Source of the DNA: JAYOEY01 sp038116945
Lineage (GTDB): Bacteria; Pseudomonadota; Alphaproteobacteria; MPNO01; UBA2964
Length of the DNA: 64,000 bases
Reading direction: 5' to 3'
NCBI GenBank assembly: GCA_038116945.1
Contig: JAYOEY010000018.1
Coordinates: 10,037-74,036, forward strand
Under the pieces are notes generated by a model. The model ran no database searches, had not been told where the DNA came from, and was given only the letters and a program-made list of their open reading frames with translations. Positions 49,894-58,662 of the stretch are shown here, piece after piece (position 1 is the first letter of the stretch; every line of letters begins with the position of its first letter). The position numbers and the translations under genes were made by a program.

Positions 49894-52872
49894 ATGTCTG
49901 AACAGGCGGCGATGGAGAAATATGTCGGCCAGTCGATCGAACGGGTCGAGGATGCGCGGCTCCTGACCGGGCGCGCCCGGTTCGCCGATCATTACCCGGT
50001 TCCGGCGGGAACGCTGCACGCGGCCGTGCTTCGCTCTCCCCATGCCTCCGCCGATATCGTTTCCATCGACGTTTCCGCCGCCCAGGCGATGCCGGGCGTG
50101 CGCGCCCTGCTGACCGGCAAGGACGTCCAGGCGATTTCCGACCCCTATCTCGTCATCGTCAAGCAGCCGCTCAACGAATGGGCGCTGGCGATCGACCGCG
50201 TCCGCTTCATGGGCGAAGCCGTGGTGGTCGTCATCGCCCGCGACCGGTATCAGGCCGAGGATGCGCTCGACGCGATCGACGTCGAATACAGTGTCACGCC
50301 GCACGTTATCGATCCGCTGGAAGCCTCGAAGGACGATGCGCCGCTTATCCACCCCGAGGCCGGCACAAATGTCATGTCGGACCGCGAGTTTACCTACGGG
50401 GATCCGGACAGCGCGTTTGCCGAGGCGGACAGGACCGTCAGCCTGTCGATCCATTACCCGCGTAATTCCCTGACCCCGATCGAGGGATTCGTGGCGCTGG
50501 TCGAATACCAGGCAGACGACAACGTCTATGACGTGTTTTCGAATTTCCAGGGGCCCTATACCGGCCATCCGGTGATGGCGCGCGCCTTCCGGGTTCCCGA
50601 GGCGAATGTCCGGCTGCGGACTCCGGCGAACTCCGGCGGCAGTTTCGGCGTCAAGCAGGCGGTTCTGCCCTATATCGTGCTGATGGGGCTGTGTTCGAAG
50701 ATCGTCGGACGCCCCGTGAAATGGGTCGAGGACCGGCTTGAGCATCTGACCGCTGCGTCGGCCGCTCCCAACCGCATCGTCGAGATCGAGGCCGCGGTCA
50801 GGAACGACGGCACCGTCACCGGATTTCGCATCGACCAGCTCGACGATTACGGCGCATTCCTGCGTTCGCCGATGCCGGGACCGCTCTATCGCATGCATGG
50901 CGCCCTGACCGGCGCTTACAAGACCCAGAACCTGTATTGCCGGAACCGTCTGGTGATGACCAACAAGACGCCGGCCGGCCTGGTGCGCGGGTTCGGCGGG
51001 CCGCAGATGTTTTACGCGATCGAGCGGCTGATGCACAAAATCGCCGTCACGCTGGGGCTCGACCCGCTCGACGTGATCCGCAGGAACCTGCTTGATGCCG
51101 GGGTGTTCCCCTACAAGACGCCGGCCGGAGCCCTTTACGACTCCGGCGACTACCCGCGAGCGGTAGAGGTCGCCATCCGTGACGGCGGGCTTGAGGCGCT
51201 CAGAGCGAAGCGCGACGAGGCGCGGGCCGCCGGCAAGCTTTACGGCGTCGGCTATGCCGCGGTTGTCGAGCCCGGCATGTCCAACATGGGCTATCTCTCG
51301 ACCATCGTCCCGGCGGAAGAGCGCGCGAAGCGCGGTTCCCAGGACGGTGCGGTCTCGATGGCGACCGTCAATGTCGATGCGCTCGGCTCGGTCAGCGTCA
51401 CCAGCGATTCGACGCCGCAGGGGCAGGGGCACGGCACGGTGCTGTCGCAGATCGTCGCCGATCAGCTGGGGCTGCGTCCGTCGGATATCCGCGTGAATAC
51501 CGAACACGACACGCACAAGGATCCGTGGTCGATAGCCGCCGGGACCTATTCCTGCCGCTTTTCGCCCGGGACCGCGGTGGCGGCCCAGATGGCGGCAAAG
51601 AAGGTTCGGGAAAAACTGGTCCGCATCGCCGCGCCGCTGCTGAATATTCCGGCGGAGCAGATCGAGCTCGGCGGAGGCAACATCTACGACCGCGAGAATC
51701 CGGACAACAGGCTGAATTTCCGGCGGGTAGCCGGCGGCACGCACTGGTCGCCGAACCAGCTTCCCGACGGCGAGGAGGGGGGCTTGCGCGAAACCGCCAG
51801 CTGGTCGCCCAAGGAGCTTGAGACGCCGGACGACCGCGACCGGATCAACACGTCGCTGACTTACGGGTTCGTATTCGATTTCTGCGGCATCGAGATCGAT
51901 CCGGATACGGCGGAGATCCGCATCGACAAGTACGTCACCATGCACGACGCGGGCGCCATGATGAATCCGATGATCGTCGAGGGGCAGGTCTACGGCTCAT
52001 TCGCGCAGGCCATCGGCGCCGCCATGTACGAGGAGTTCTGCTACGCCGACGACGGCAGCTTCCTGTCGGGGACGTTCGCGGATTACCTGGTGCCGACCAC
52101 GATGGAGGTGCCGACGCCCGAGCTCTACCACATCGAGAGCCCGTCGCCCTTTACGCCGCTTGGCGCCAAGGGCGCGGCCGAGGGCAACTGCATGTCGACG
52201 CCGGTGTGTCTCGCCAACGCCGTGTGCGATGCGCTCGGAATCGACGATATCCAGCTTCCGTTGACCCCCGCGAAGCTGTCTGCGCTGATCCATGGCGACG
52301 AACCTGCCCCACCCGAGGGACGCGCCCCGGCGTCGGATGCTTCTCCGACGGAAGGCGGCGCGGCGCTGACAGGGGCCGGCGAGACGCGTGTGCCTGCGGC
52401 CCCGGAGCTCGTGTGGGAAACGCTGCTTAATCCTGAAAAGCTGGCGGCGGTCATTCCAGGCTGTCACAAGCTGGATCTGGTGGGCGACAACCGCTATCGC
52501 GCCGATGTCACGCTGGGTGTCGGCCCGGTCAAGGGACGGTTCGTCGCTGAGGTCGCGCTCGCCGATCTCGTTCCGCCCACATCCGCGACGCTGTCGGGCG
52601 GGCTGGACGGGCCGCTGGGCTCTTCGCGCGGTTCCGGCCATGTGGTGCTCTCGGCGGACGGCGAGGGAACGCTGGTGTCGTACGACTACAGGGTGGAAAT
52701 CAGCGGCAAGGTCGCCTCGATAGGCGGGCGCATGCTCGAAGGCGCATCGAAGATCGTCGTCAACCAGTTCTTCGCCCGGCTGTGCGCGCAGATCGAGGGT
52801 GGGGACGTCGCGGCGGCTGGCGGCGGCGACAGCTTCTGGCGGCGGTTGCTCGTCATGCTGGGGCTGAAATAG
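49894..52872 (+). CDS. Molybdenum hydroxylase large subunit (CoxL/XDH-type) fused to a CoxG (SRPBCC) domain
   Basis: 992 residues from the ATG at 49894. Residues 17-135 form the a/b-hammerhead domain (GQSIERVEDARLLTGRARFA), and 145-790 the Mo-cofactor domains with GGSFGVKQ (248-255), VRGFGGPQ (364-371, xanthine-dehydrogenase style, not the CoxL AYRCSFR loop), GQGHGTVLSQIVADQLG and the catalytic Glu763 in GAKGAAEG. After a Pro-rich linker, residues about 829-970 are an SRPBCC/CoxG domain (ETRVPAAPELVWETLLNPEK, VGVGPVKG-like). CoxG normally is a separate protein that anchors CO dehydrogenase to the membrane. The FAD (M) and Fe-S (S) subunits are missing from the neighbourhood, which is unusual. 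Confidence 0.87.
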   Translation: MSEQAAMEKYVGQSIERVEDARLLTGRARFADHYPVPAGTLHAAVLRSPHASADIVSIDVSAAQAMPGVRALLTGKDVQAISDPYLVIVKQPLNEWALAIDRVRFMGEAVVVVIARDRYQAEDALDAIDVEYSVTPHVIDPLEASKDDAPLIHPEAGTNVMSDREFTYGDPDSAFAEADRTVSLSIHYPRNSLTPIEGFVALVEYQADDNVYDVFSNFQGPYTGHPVMARAFRVPEANVRLRTPANSGGSFGVKQAVLPYIVLMGLCSKIVGRPVKWVEDRLEHLTAASAAPNRIVEIEAAVRNDGTVTGFRIDQLDDYGAFLRSPMPGPLYRMHGALTGAYKTQNLYCRNRLVMTNKTPAGLVRGFGGPQMFYAIERLMHKIAVTLGLDPLDVIRRNLLDAGVFPYKTPAGALYDSGDYPRAVEVAIRDGGLEALRAKRDEARAAGKLYGVGYAAVVEPGMSNMGYLSTIVPAEERAKRGSQDGAVSMATVNVDALGSVSVTSDSTPQGQGHGTVLSQIVADQLGLRPSDIRVNTEHDTHKDPWSIAAGTYSCRFSPGTAVAAQMAAKKVREKLVRIAAPLLNIPAEQIELGGGNIYDRENPDNRLNFRRVAGGTHWSPNQLPDGEEGGLRETASWSPKELETPDDRDRINTSLTYGFVFDFCGIEIDPDTAEIRIDKYVTMHDAGAMMNPMIVEGQVYGSFAQAIGAAMYEEFCYADDGSFLSGTFADYLVPTTMEVPTPELYHIESPSPFTPLGAKGAAEGNCMSTPVCLANAVCDALGIDDIQLPLTPAKLSALIHGDEPAPPEGRAPASDASPTEGGAALTGAGETRVPAAPELVWETLLNPEKLAAVIPGCHKLDLVGDNRYRADVTLGVGPVKGRFVAEVALADLVPPTSATLSGGLDGPLGSSRGSGHVVLSADGEGTLVSYDYRVEISGKVASIGGRMLEGASKIVVNQFFARLCAQIEGGDVAAAGGGDSFWRRLLVMLGLK

Positions 52873-53691
52873 GTGACCCTGCCGGCGCTGAAACGGACAG
52901 GGGCGGCGGGCCTCAGCATTTCCTACCGCGAGGCCGGAGAAGGCCCGGTGCTGTTTTTCGTGCACGGGATGGGGTGCGGTTCGGTCAACTGGGAAACCCA
53001 GTACGCGCAGTTCTCGGATCGCTATTGCGTCATCGGCTGGGATGCGCCGGGCTACGGAGAGTCGGAACCGTTCGATACCGACCTGCCGTCCGTCGCCGAC
53101 TATGTGATGGCGATGGGCGCGTTTCTCGATTCTCTGGGCATCGAGCAGGCGCACCTGGTCGGGCACTCCTACGGCGGCATCATGGTGACCGGCTTCCACC
53201 GGGCCTTTCCCGACAAGGTCCTGTCGCTGACGCTCGCCCAGCCGGTGATCGGCGGCGGCGTGGTGGAGCCGGCGCAGCGCGAACAGGGCATCAACGAGCG
53301 TTTCGAGCTGGTGCGCTCGCTGGGCATGCAGAAATACGCCGAACATCATGTGCCGCAAAGCTGTTCGCCGACGGCCTCGGCAGAGGTGCTGGCCAGAGGG
53401 ATCGAACTGACCGCGGCGATCCCGCAGGAAGGCTATCTGAGCCAGTTTCGTTCGCTGCGCCACGCAAACATCTTCGAATGGACGGCAAAGCCGCGTATCC
53501 CCGCGATGATCGTGTCAGGCGAATACGATTCGACGGCGGCAGGCGCGATGGTGGACGAGATCGCCGATGCCATGCCTGGTATCCGGCGCGAGACCATCCC
53601 CGATATCGGGCATATGATCTATCTGGAATATCCGGAACGCTTCAACGCGTTGCTGGAAAGTCTGCTTGCCGAGGCAAACGGCGCTATCTGA
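52873..53691 (+). CDS. Alpha/beta hydrolase
   Basis: 272 residues from a GTG that directly follows the stop of the CoxL-CoxG gene (52870-52872), implying tight coupling. The catalytic triad appears complete: Ser in LVGHSYGGIMVTGF, Asp in VSGEYDSTAAG and His in IPDIGHMIYLEYPERF. The N-terminal oxyanion motif is VLFFVHGMGCGSVNWE. It is a soluble cytoplasmic hydrolase of the haloalkane dehalogenase/esterase group; a dehalogenase Asp nucleophile is not present. Probably works with the neighbouring Mo hydroxylase. Confidence 0.86.
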   Translation: MTLPALKRTGAAGLSISYREAGEGPVLFFVHGMGCGSVNWETQYAQFSDRYCVIGWDAPGYGESEPFDTDLPSVADYVMAMGAFLDSLGIEQAHLVGHSYGGIMVTGFHRAFPDKVLSLTLAQPVIGGGVVEPAQREQGINERFELVRSLGMQKYAEHHVPQSCSPTASAEVLARGIELTAAIPQEGYLSQFRSLRHANIFEWTAKPRIPAMIVSGEYDSTAAGAMVDEIADAMPGIRRETIPDIGHMIYLEYPERFNALLESLLAEANGAI

Positions 53692-53706
53692 CGAAAGGGT
53701 ACAAGC

Positions 53707-54450
53707 ATGGGAATCTTCAAACGCTGTCTGGCTGTTGCGGTCGTTTTTCCGCTGCTTTCGGGAACCGTCTCGGCCCAGGGATTTCTGGATCGCGGCAGGG
53801 ACCTGCTGAAGGCGCTGGGCGGCGATACGGGGGGCACGGCCTCGTCCCTGACGACCGGCGAGATCGCCTCAGGGCTCAAGGAGGCGCTGCGCATCGGCGC
53901 TGACCGCGTCGTCGGGACGCTGGGGCGCTCCGACGGTTTCAACGCGTCGCCCGATGTTCACATTCCGCTGCCCGACTCGCTCAGGAACGTGCAGTCGATG
54001 CTCAACAAGGTCGGGATGGGAGCGCTCGCCAACGATCTCGAGCTTCGTCTCAACCGCGCGGCGGAAGCCGCCGTGCCGAAGGCGCAGAAACTGTTCGGCG
54101 ATGCGATCAGCCAGATGACCATCGACGATGCCCGCAAGATTCTCAACGGGCCGAAGGATTCGGCGACGCAGTATTTCCGCTCGAAAATGTCCTCTCCGCT
54201 GGCGGCCGAGATGAAGCCCATCGTCGACAGCCAGCTCGCCGGCGTCGGCGCCGTCGCTTCCTACGACCGGATGATCGGGCAGTACAAGACGCTGCCGTTC
54301 GTACCGGACGTGAAAGCGAACCTTACCGATCACGTGCTCGACAAGGCGATCGGCGGGGTGTTCCTGTATCTCGGCCGCGAAGAGGCCGCTATCCGGGAGA
54401 ATCCCGCGAAGCGGACCACCGAGCTTCTCAGGAAGGTGTTTTCGAAGTAG
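53707..54450 (+). CDS. DUF4197 exported protein
   Basis: 247 residues with a signal peptide (VVFPLLSGTVSAQG). The mature protein matches DUF4197: LTTGEIASGLKEALRIGADR, VGMGALANDLELRLNRAAEA and helices ending YLGREEAAIRENPAKRTTEL. The family is periplasmic and of unknown function. It lies 15 bp after the hydrolase gene and may share its transcript, or simply neighbour it. Confidence 0.85.
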   Translation: MGIFKRCLAVAVVFPLLSGTVSAQGFLDRGRDLLKALGGDTGGTASSLTTGEIASGLKEALRIGADRVVGTLGRSDGFNASPDVHIPLPDSLRNVQSMLNKVGMGALANDLELRLNRAAEAAVPKAQKLFGDAISQMTIDDARKILNGPKDSATQYFRSKMSSPLAAEMKPIVDSQLAGVGAVASYDRMIGQYKTLPFVPDVKANLTDHVLDKAIGGVFLYLGREEAAIRENPAKRTTELLRKVFSK

Positions 54451-54495
54451 GCTTTTTCGCGGAAGGTTTTTTTCCGATCAATTCGGAAGATTGCT

Positions 54496-55167
54496 GTGAA
54501 AAACTCTATCAAAATTTTTCTGGCCGCGGTTTGTCTCCTTTTCGCGTCGGTGCCGGTGCGCGCCGTGATTGTCAGCGGGGCTTTGACGGCTGACAGCGCC
54601 TTCAACAATGGTGGCGTTTTCCTGGAGTTGACCGCTCCATTGCCGCCGCCAAATACTGTGGGCGATGACAACTTCCAGAGCTTCAACCTGTTTGCTTTTA
54701 ACGAGAATCAGAACGTAGTTCTGACCTCGAATCTGAACGTAGACAGTCTCGGAGGAGGCGGTCCCGGGGTTCTTTCGGTCGGGACGGTCGTTTCGAGCCA
54801 CTACATATTTTTCGACCCGTCCGTAAATTCCCGCGCTACCGGCCATGTCGTTTTCGACGCGCCGATCCTGGCGATAATTTCGAGCAGGGATTTTCTGAAT
54901 CTGAGCGACGTGTTTTTCAATCCGGGCGTGTTTTACGCGGAACCCAGCCTGAGGGGGCTGGAAGGAACGGATTCCGCGGTGATCAATGGGGGCGACCCCA
55001 ACCGCATCGACGTAAGTCTGTTTGCGAACAGTCCCGGCGATTACCTGCGTGTTCTGACCGCGGTAAATGTCGTGCTTTCAGCTCCCGGCTCGGCGATGTT
55101 TCTGTGCCTTTCTGCCGTTTTTCTTGTCTTTCGACGGCGCGCCCGTCAGCCAGACCGTTTCCGGTAA
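54496..55167 (+). CDS. Exported protein with a PEP-CTERM-like C-terminal anchor
   Basis: 223 residues. Signal peptide to about residue 23 (ASVPVRAVIV), then a beta-rich Asn/Gly-rich body with no family I recognise. The C-terminus (VLSAPGSAMFLCLSAVFLVF, then RRRARQ) copies the PEP-CTERM arrangement of a short Pro-Gly motif, a hydrophobic helix and a basic end, but with APGS in place of PEP. Such tails are processed by exosortase/archaeosortase-type enzymes, none of which is in the window. AT-rich compared with its neighbours. A surface or matrix role is possible, not proven. Confidence 0.65.
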   Translation: MKNSIKIFLAAVCLLFASVPVRAVIVSGALTADSAFNNGGVFLELTAPLPPPNTVGDDNFQSFNLFAFNENQNVVLTSNLNVDSLGGGGPGVLSVGTVVSSHYIFFDPSVNSRATGHVVFDAPILAIISSRDFLNLSDVFFNPGVFYAEPSLRGLEGTDSAVINGGDPNRIDVSLFANSPGDYLRVLTAVNVVLSAPGSAMFLCLSAVFLVFRRRARQPDRFR

Positions 55168-55181
55168 ACGGGCCGCCGCTC

Positions 55182-55343
55182 GTGTCGGACGCATGTCTGT
55201 TGTCGCCGCCTGCCGGTGCGGATCGCAAAGGGCTCGAAGCGCACATCGTCATGCTCAGGGAGATGAATGAAGACGATCCGCTGGTGGCGCTCGCCATCGA
55301 GGATGCCGAGCGCCTGCTTGCGGAGCTGTCGGGGCGGCAATAG
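55182..55343 (+). CDS. Small hypothetical protein
   Basis: 53 residues from a GTG at 55182, 14 bp after the PEP-CTERM-like gene. The C-terminal stretch (LREMNEDDPLVALAIEDAER, then LLAELSGRQ) reads as a genuine charged helix. The N-terminal part is ordinary and the start is a guess; ATG codons at 55251 or 55263 would give under 31 residues. No homologue is recalled. It ends 10 bp before the convergent SPW protein gene. Confidence 0.38.
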   Translation: MSDACLLSPPAGADRKGLEAHIVMLREMNEDDPLVALAIEDAERLLAELSGRQ

Positions 55344-55353
55344 CCCGACTGAA

Positions 55354-55785
55354 TCAGGCGGCCTTCCTGCCCGGTTCCTTCGGTGTCGGCTGCGATGGCG
55401 GTTCGAACGGACGGACCGTCCCGTCGCTCCCGTTTTCGCTCCGCGCACGCAAAATGGCTGCCCACATGGCAAGGACGATGCCGGCGACACCGAAACCGAT
55501 GTCTACAAGCATCGGGATGGTCTCCGACTCGTATCCGAGGATGCGGGCGGCGAGGGCCAGCCAGTAAGCGAGGAAGGCGACGACATAGTTCGCGTAGTTG
55601 GACTGCAGGACGATCGCGACGCCGCCGCCAACGACGTAAACAAGGCCGATGACCACGGCATTGCCGGTCGGGTTCGCCGAACCGGCGTAGCCGAGCAGCC
55701 AGGGCGACGCCATCAGGATAAAACCGAGTAAAACGAGTAGTTTCTCCTGCCACGAGCCGGGCAGGGAGCGCCAAAGGGACCCCAT
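55354..55785 (-). CDS. SPW-repeat membrane protein
   Basis: 143 residues with four predicted membrane helices. The SPW motif is ILMASPWLLGYAGSA in helix 1, followed by a helix with a charged C-terminal tail (RARSENGSDGTVRPF onward). SPW proteins are small inner-membrane proteins without a known function. Only one SPW motif is obvious. Single-gene unit, divergent from the cupin-like gene at 56035. Confidence 0.8.
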   Translation of the reverse strand: MGSLWRSLPGSWQEKLLVLLGFILMASPWLLGYAGSANPTGNAVVIGLVYVVGGGVAIVLQSNYANYVVAFLAYWLALAARILGYESETIPMLVDIGFGVAGIVLAMWAAILRARSENGSDGTVRPFEPPSQPTPKEPGRKAA

Positions 55786-56034
55786 CGTCTCTTCTCCGAA
55801 TATAGAGTTTTATGGAACCCGCCGTCCCCTCTGGCGGTCTCGCCGTCGGTTGGTCCGACCGTTGCTGAGCGGCGGGCTGAGAAAATATACGCAACGCCGG
55901 AAAAATTGACAGGGGTCAAGGAAAGAAAATTTGTCCCGAGGGATGCTGGGGCAATCCCCTTTCTCCGAACGGTGACTTGGGGCATAATCCGAGGGCGAAT
56001 TTCCGGATTTTCGAGAAGACAAGGAGGGTCAGAT

Positions 56035-56541
56035 ATGGCTTACACGATCGAACAGCTTGGCGCCGACTGCAATGCGGCGATGAAGGAGCTGGGCAACAAT
56101 CCTGCCGGGCGCGAGAGGATGCGCGGTTTCATCTCAAAGGCATGCCTTGACGACGATTTCGTTGCGACTCATTTCGGCGACAACAAGGTCGAACGTCAGG
56201 TTATCTACGAGGATCCCGATTTCGGCTTCTGCATCCTCGCCCATGTCTACGAAGGGGCGAAGGCAAGCAACCCGCACGATCATGGCGATCAGTGGGCGAT
56301 CTATTCGCAGGTCGAGGGCGAAACCGAGATGACCGAATGGAAATGCGTCGAGAAGCCGGCCAACGGCAATCCCGGCAAGGTCGAGCAAGACCGCAAATAC
56401 GTCATGAAGCGGGGAGACGCCTACGTCTATAACGAAGGCAAGCTGCACTCGCCGCGCCGTGAAGACACGACACGCCTGATCCGGGTAGAGGGCAAGAACC
56501 TCGCCGGGCAGAAGCGCGATAAATACGAAGTCGCCGCGTAA
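56035..56541 (+). CDS. Cupin-like protein with metal-binding His cluster
   Basis: 168 residues from the ATG at 56035, with an AAGGAGG ribosome site 9 bp upstream. A cysteine dioxygenase/cupin type barrel is suggested by ASNPHDHGDQWAIYSQVEGE (HxHG metal ligands) and YVYNEGKLHSPRREDTTRLI (third His). The protein is cytoplasmic and substrate is unknown. A strong terminator follows immediately. Other options are a 3-hydroxyanthranilate dioxygenase-like or a sugar isomerase-like cupin. Confidence 0.72.
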   Translation: MAYTIEQLGADCNAAMKELGNNPAGRERMRGFISKACLDDDFVATHFGDNKVERQVIYEDPDFGFCILAHVYEGAKASNPHDHGDQWAIYSQVEGETEMTEWKCVEKPANGNPGKVEQDRKYVMKRGDAYVYNEGKLHSPRREDTTRLIRVEGKNLAGQKRDKYEVAA

Positions 56542-56561
56542 GACGGCATTTTTTTCAAAAG

Positions 56562-56593
56562 AAACGGGCGTCCCACGGGACGCCCGTTTTTTT
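56562..56593. terminator. Strong intrinsic terminator between convergent genes
   Basis: AAACGGGCGTCCC pairs with GGGACGCCCGTTT across a very short loop, flanked by an A-run and a T-run of six or more. It serves the cupin-like gene and possibly the convergent SDR gene. Confidence 0.88.
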
Positions 56594-56599
56594 GTGCTG

Positions 56600-57454
56600 T
56601 CAGACGCCCGGGCAGGTGGCGGTAACGCCGCCATCGACGGTGAGTTCAACCCCGGTGATATGCGTCGCCTCGTCGGATGCCAGAAACAGCGATGCGTAGG
56701 CGACGTCGAACCCGGTTCCCATCCGGCCCGACGGGATGATCTCGTTTCGGGCGGCCCTGTACTCTTCCGCGGTTTCGTAACCCTTGTAGGTGTATGACGG
56801 CCGCCCGTTCACCATGCGCAGGATAAAGGGCGTATCGATATAGCCCGGCAGCACGCAGTTGGCGCGAATGCCGGCGCGGGCGTGCTGCAGGGCGATGTTC
56901 TTGGTGAACTGGATCATCGCGCCCTTGGTCGCCGAATAGACGGCTGTATCGGCATTCAGGTGCCTTATGCCGGCGATCGAGGCGATGTTGACGATGGCGC
57001 CGCCGCCCTGCTTTTCCATCTGCGGCACCACGGCGCGGCAGGTCAGCATGGCCGAGGTGACGTTGCGGGCAAAGGTCGCGTTCCAGTCATCGACCGTGAT
57101 GTTGCCGAGGCTGCGTCCCGTGCCCTGGCCGCCGACATTGTTGTGCAGAATGTCGATCCGGCCCCATTCGGACACGCACCGTTCGACCAGCGCGGCGACA
57201 GCGTTCTCGTCCGTTACGTCGGCGGCATGCGCCAGCGCCTCGCCGCCCGCCGCGCGGATCAGTTCGGCGGTTTCTTCCGCCGCGTCCTCCCGGTAATCGA
57301 CGCACAGGGTCTTTGCGCCTTCCTTGCCATAGACGAAGGCGGCCGCCTTGCCGTTGCCCCACCCGTCGCCGACCGATCCTGCGCCGGAGACGATAGCGAC
57401 CTTGCCGGCGACCCGGTTGAGCGACGGCGTGTTTTCATTGGGGATAACGGTCAT
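56600..57454 (-). CDS. SDR-family NAD(P)-dependent oxidoreductase
   Basis: 284 residues. The cofactor loop is modified: VSGAGSVGDGWGNGKAAAFV with an inserted Trp-Gly segment. The remaining SDR features are normal: LCVDYREDAAEE (Asp, NAD preference), NNVGGQGTG, IASIAGI then YSATK (active site Tyr and Lys), and VPGYIDTPFI-like LPGYIDTPFI. It ends with VDGGVTATCPGV. Substrate not known. Convergent with the cupin-like gene across the terminator; divergent from the SixA-like gene. Confidence 0.86.
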   Translation of the reverse strand: MTVIPNENTPSLNRVAGKVAIVSGAGSVGDGWGNGKAAAFVYGKEGAKTLCVDYREDAAEETAELIRAAGGEALAHAADVTDENAVAALVERCVSEWGRIDILHNNVGGQGTGRSLGNITVDDWNATFARNVTSAMLTCRAVVPQMEKQGGGAIVNIASIAGIRHLNADTAVYSATKGAMIQFTKNIALQHARAGIRANCVLPGYIDTPFILRMVNGRPSYTYKGYETAEEYRAARNEIIPSGRMGTGFDVAYASLFLASDEATHITGVELTVDGGVTATCPGV

Positions 57455-57597
57455 GGTTTGGGCTCCCTGGATGGATGTTGTTTCGCTTCATCCTACCGGA
57501 CGAAAAGACGGGCGCAATCGCGTCTTTCCCCCTTTGCGTATGCGAAGAGTTCCGCTCTAATCCCCCTAAATCGAAATCCGGATACAGGGAGAACGAT

Positions 57598-58074
57598 ATG
57601 AAGGTATTTCTGATTCATCACGCCGACGCGATGCCGAAGGAACAGGATCCGACCCGGCACCTGAGCGAAAAGGGCAGGGACCAGTGCGCGCGGATCGCCG
57701 CGCAGCTGAAGGCGGCCGGCGTGCTGCCGGTCAAGATCCTGCACAGCGACAAGCAGTGGACCACGGAAACCGCGGAGCGTATCGGCGCGGCGCTCGGGAT
57801 ACCCGAACGCACGGCGCAGACCGCCTACGCCATCGGCACCGGCGACGATATCGGGCCGTTCATCGCCGAGATCGAAGCCAGCGAGGGCGATATCATGATG
57901 TGCGGTCATTTCGACTATCTGACGCGCACCGTTTCCAAACTGGTCAGCGGCGACGAAAACGCGCATGTCGCGGCGTTCAAGCCGGGCAACGGCACGACCA
58001 TGTGCATCGATAACGAAGACGGGGACTGGACGCTGACCTACGCGTGGCGGGTGGAACACCTGGCGGCGGCCTGA
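57598..58074 (+). CDS. SixA-like phosphohistidine phosphatase
   Basis: 158 residues from the ATG at 57598. It matches the histidine-phosphatase family in size and shape: N-terminal MKVFLIHHADAMPKEQDPTR, RHLSEKGRDQCARIAAQLKA, ILHSDKQWTTETAERIGAAL and MMCGHFDYLTRTVSKLV (second catalytic His). The usual RHG is HHA: nucleophile His8 is kept but Arg is replaced by His and Gly by Ala. Such proteins dephosphorylate His-phosphorylated proteins. The RHG change makes reduced or altered activity possible. Confidence 0.82.
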   Translation: MKVFLIHHADAMPKEQDPTRHLSEKGRDQCARIAAQLKAAGVLPVKILHSDKQWTTETAERIGAALGIPERTAQTAYAIGTGDDIGPFIAEIEASEGDIMMCGHFDYLTRTVSKLVSGDENAHVAAFKPGNGTTMCIDNEDGDWTLTYAWRVEHLAAA

Positions 58075-58084
58075 GCTCAGCCTT

Positions 58085-58480
58085 CTATTTTTCCGCCTGT
58101 CTCCCGAGTCCGATCTCGACGGCCATTTTCGATCGCTGCGACGAATAATCGGAGGCGACGACCGGATAGTCGGGCGGGAGATTCCAGCGCTCCCGGTATT
58201 CGTTTACCGTGAGACCGTGAGCGGTGCGCAGGTGGCGCTTGAGTATCTTGTGGCCCTTGCCGCATTCGAGACAGATGATCTGGTCTTTTCTGACCGAACG
58301 GCGTACGGCGACGGCGGGTTCCTGCTCGTCCTCGGGCTGTGGGTTATCGAGCGCGACCAGCGTTCGGTGCAGGTCCCGGATCAGGTCGGGCAGTTCTTCG
58401 CGGGAAATCTTGTTGCCGGCGACGTATGACTGGGCGAGCTTCGCCGTCATCCCGATCAACTGCAGATCGTTATCGGCCAT
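58085..58480 (-). CDS. MucR/Ros-family zinc-finger transcriptional regulator
   Basis: 131 residues. The Ros/MucR zinc finger is ICLECGKGHKILKRHLRTAH, with Cys70, Cys73, His83 and His88 as ligands, followed by GLTVNEYRERWNLPPDYPVV, the family signature. N-terminal ISREELPDLIRDLHRTL is the oligomerisation part. MucR proteins bind AT-rich sites and silence many genes in alphaproteobacteria. It is the only classical DNA-binding regulator in the window. Its own upstream region (58481-58662) is AT-rich and includes the inverted repeat TTATTTCG/CGAAATAA (58539-58573), a fair autoregulatory site. Confidence 0.92.
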   Translation of the reverse strand: MADNDLQLIGMTAKLAQSYVAGNKISREELPDLIRDLHRTLVALDNPQPEDEQEPAVAVRRSVRKDQIICLECGKGHKILKRHLRTAHGLTVNEYRERWNLPPDYPVVASDYSSQRSKMAVEIGLGRQAEK

Positions 58481-58662
58481 TTCTGTCGTCCCCCTGTGCG
58501 AGAATATTTTTCTTTTTACGACAGTCTTTGTAGCGGATTTATTTCGTCTCCACAGCCCGTACTGGCGAAATAAAAATTGCAGAATGCCGTCTGTTTGCCG
58601 TTCCGCGGTTTCGGTATGATGTCTCCCGTTCTGAGTAACTGTCCTATTTCGGGAGAAGGGCC

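Noticed and set aside
49804..51945. A 713-residue open frame on the minus strand opposite the CoxL-CoxG gene
   Set aside because: It is the antisense shadow of a gene with clear XDH-type motifs; its own sequence is Arg/His/Asp-rich with no family pattern.
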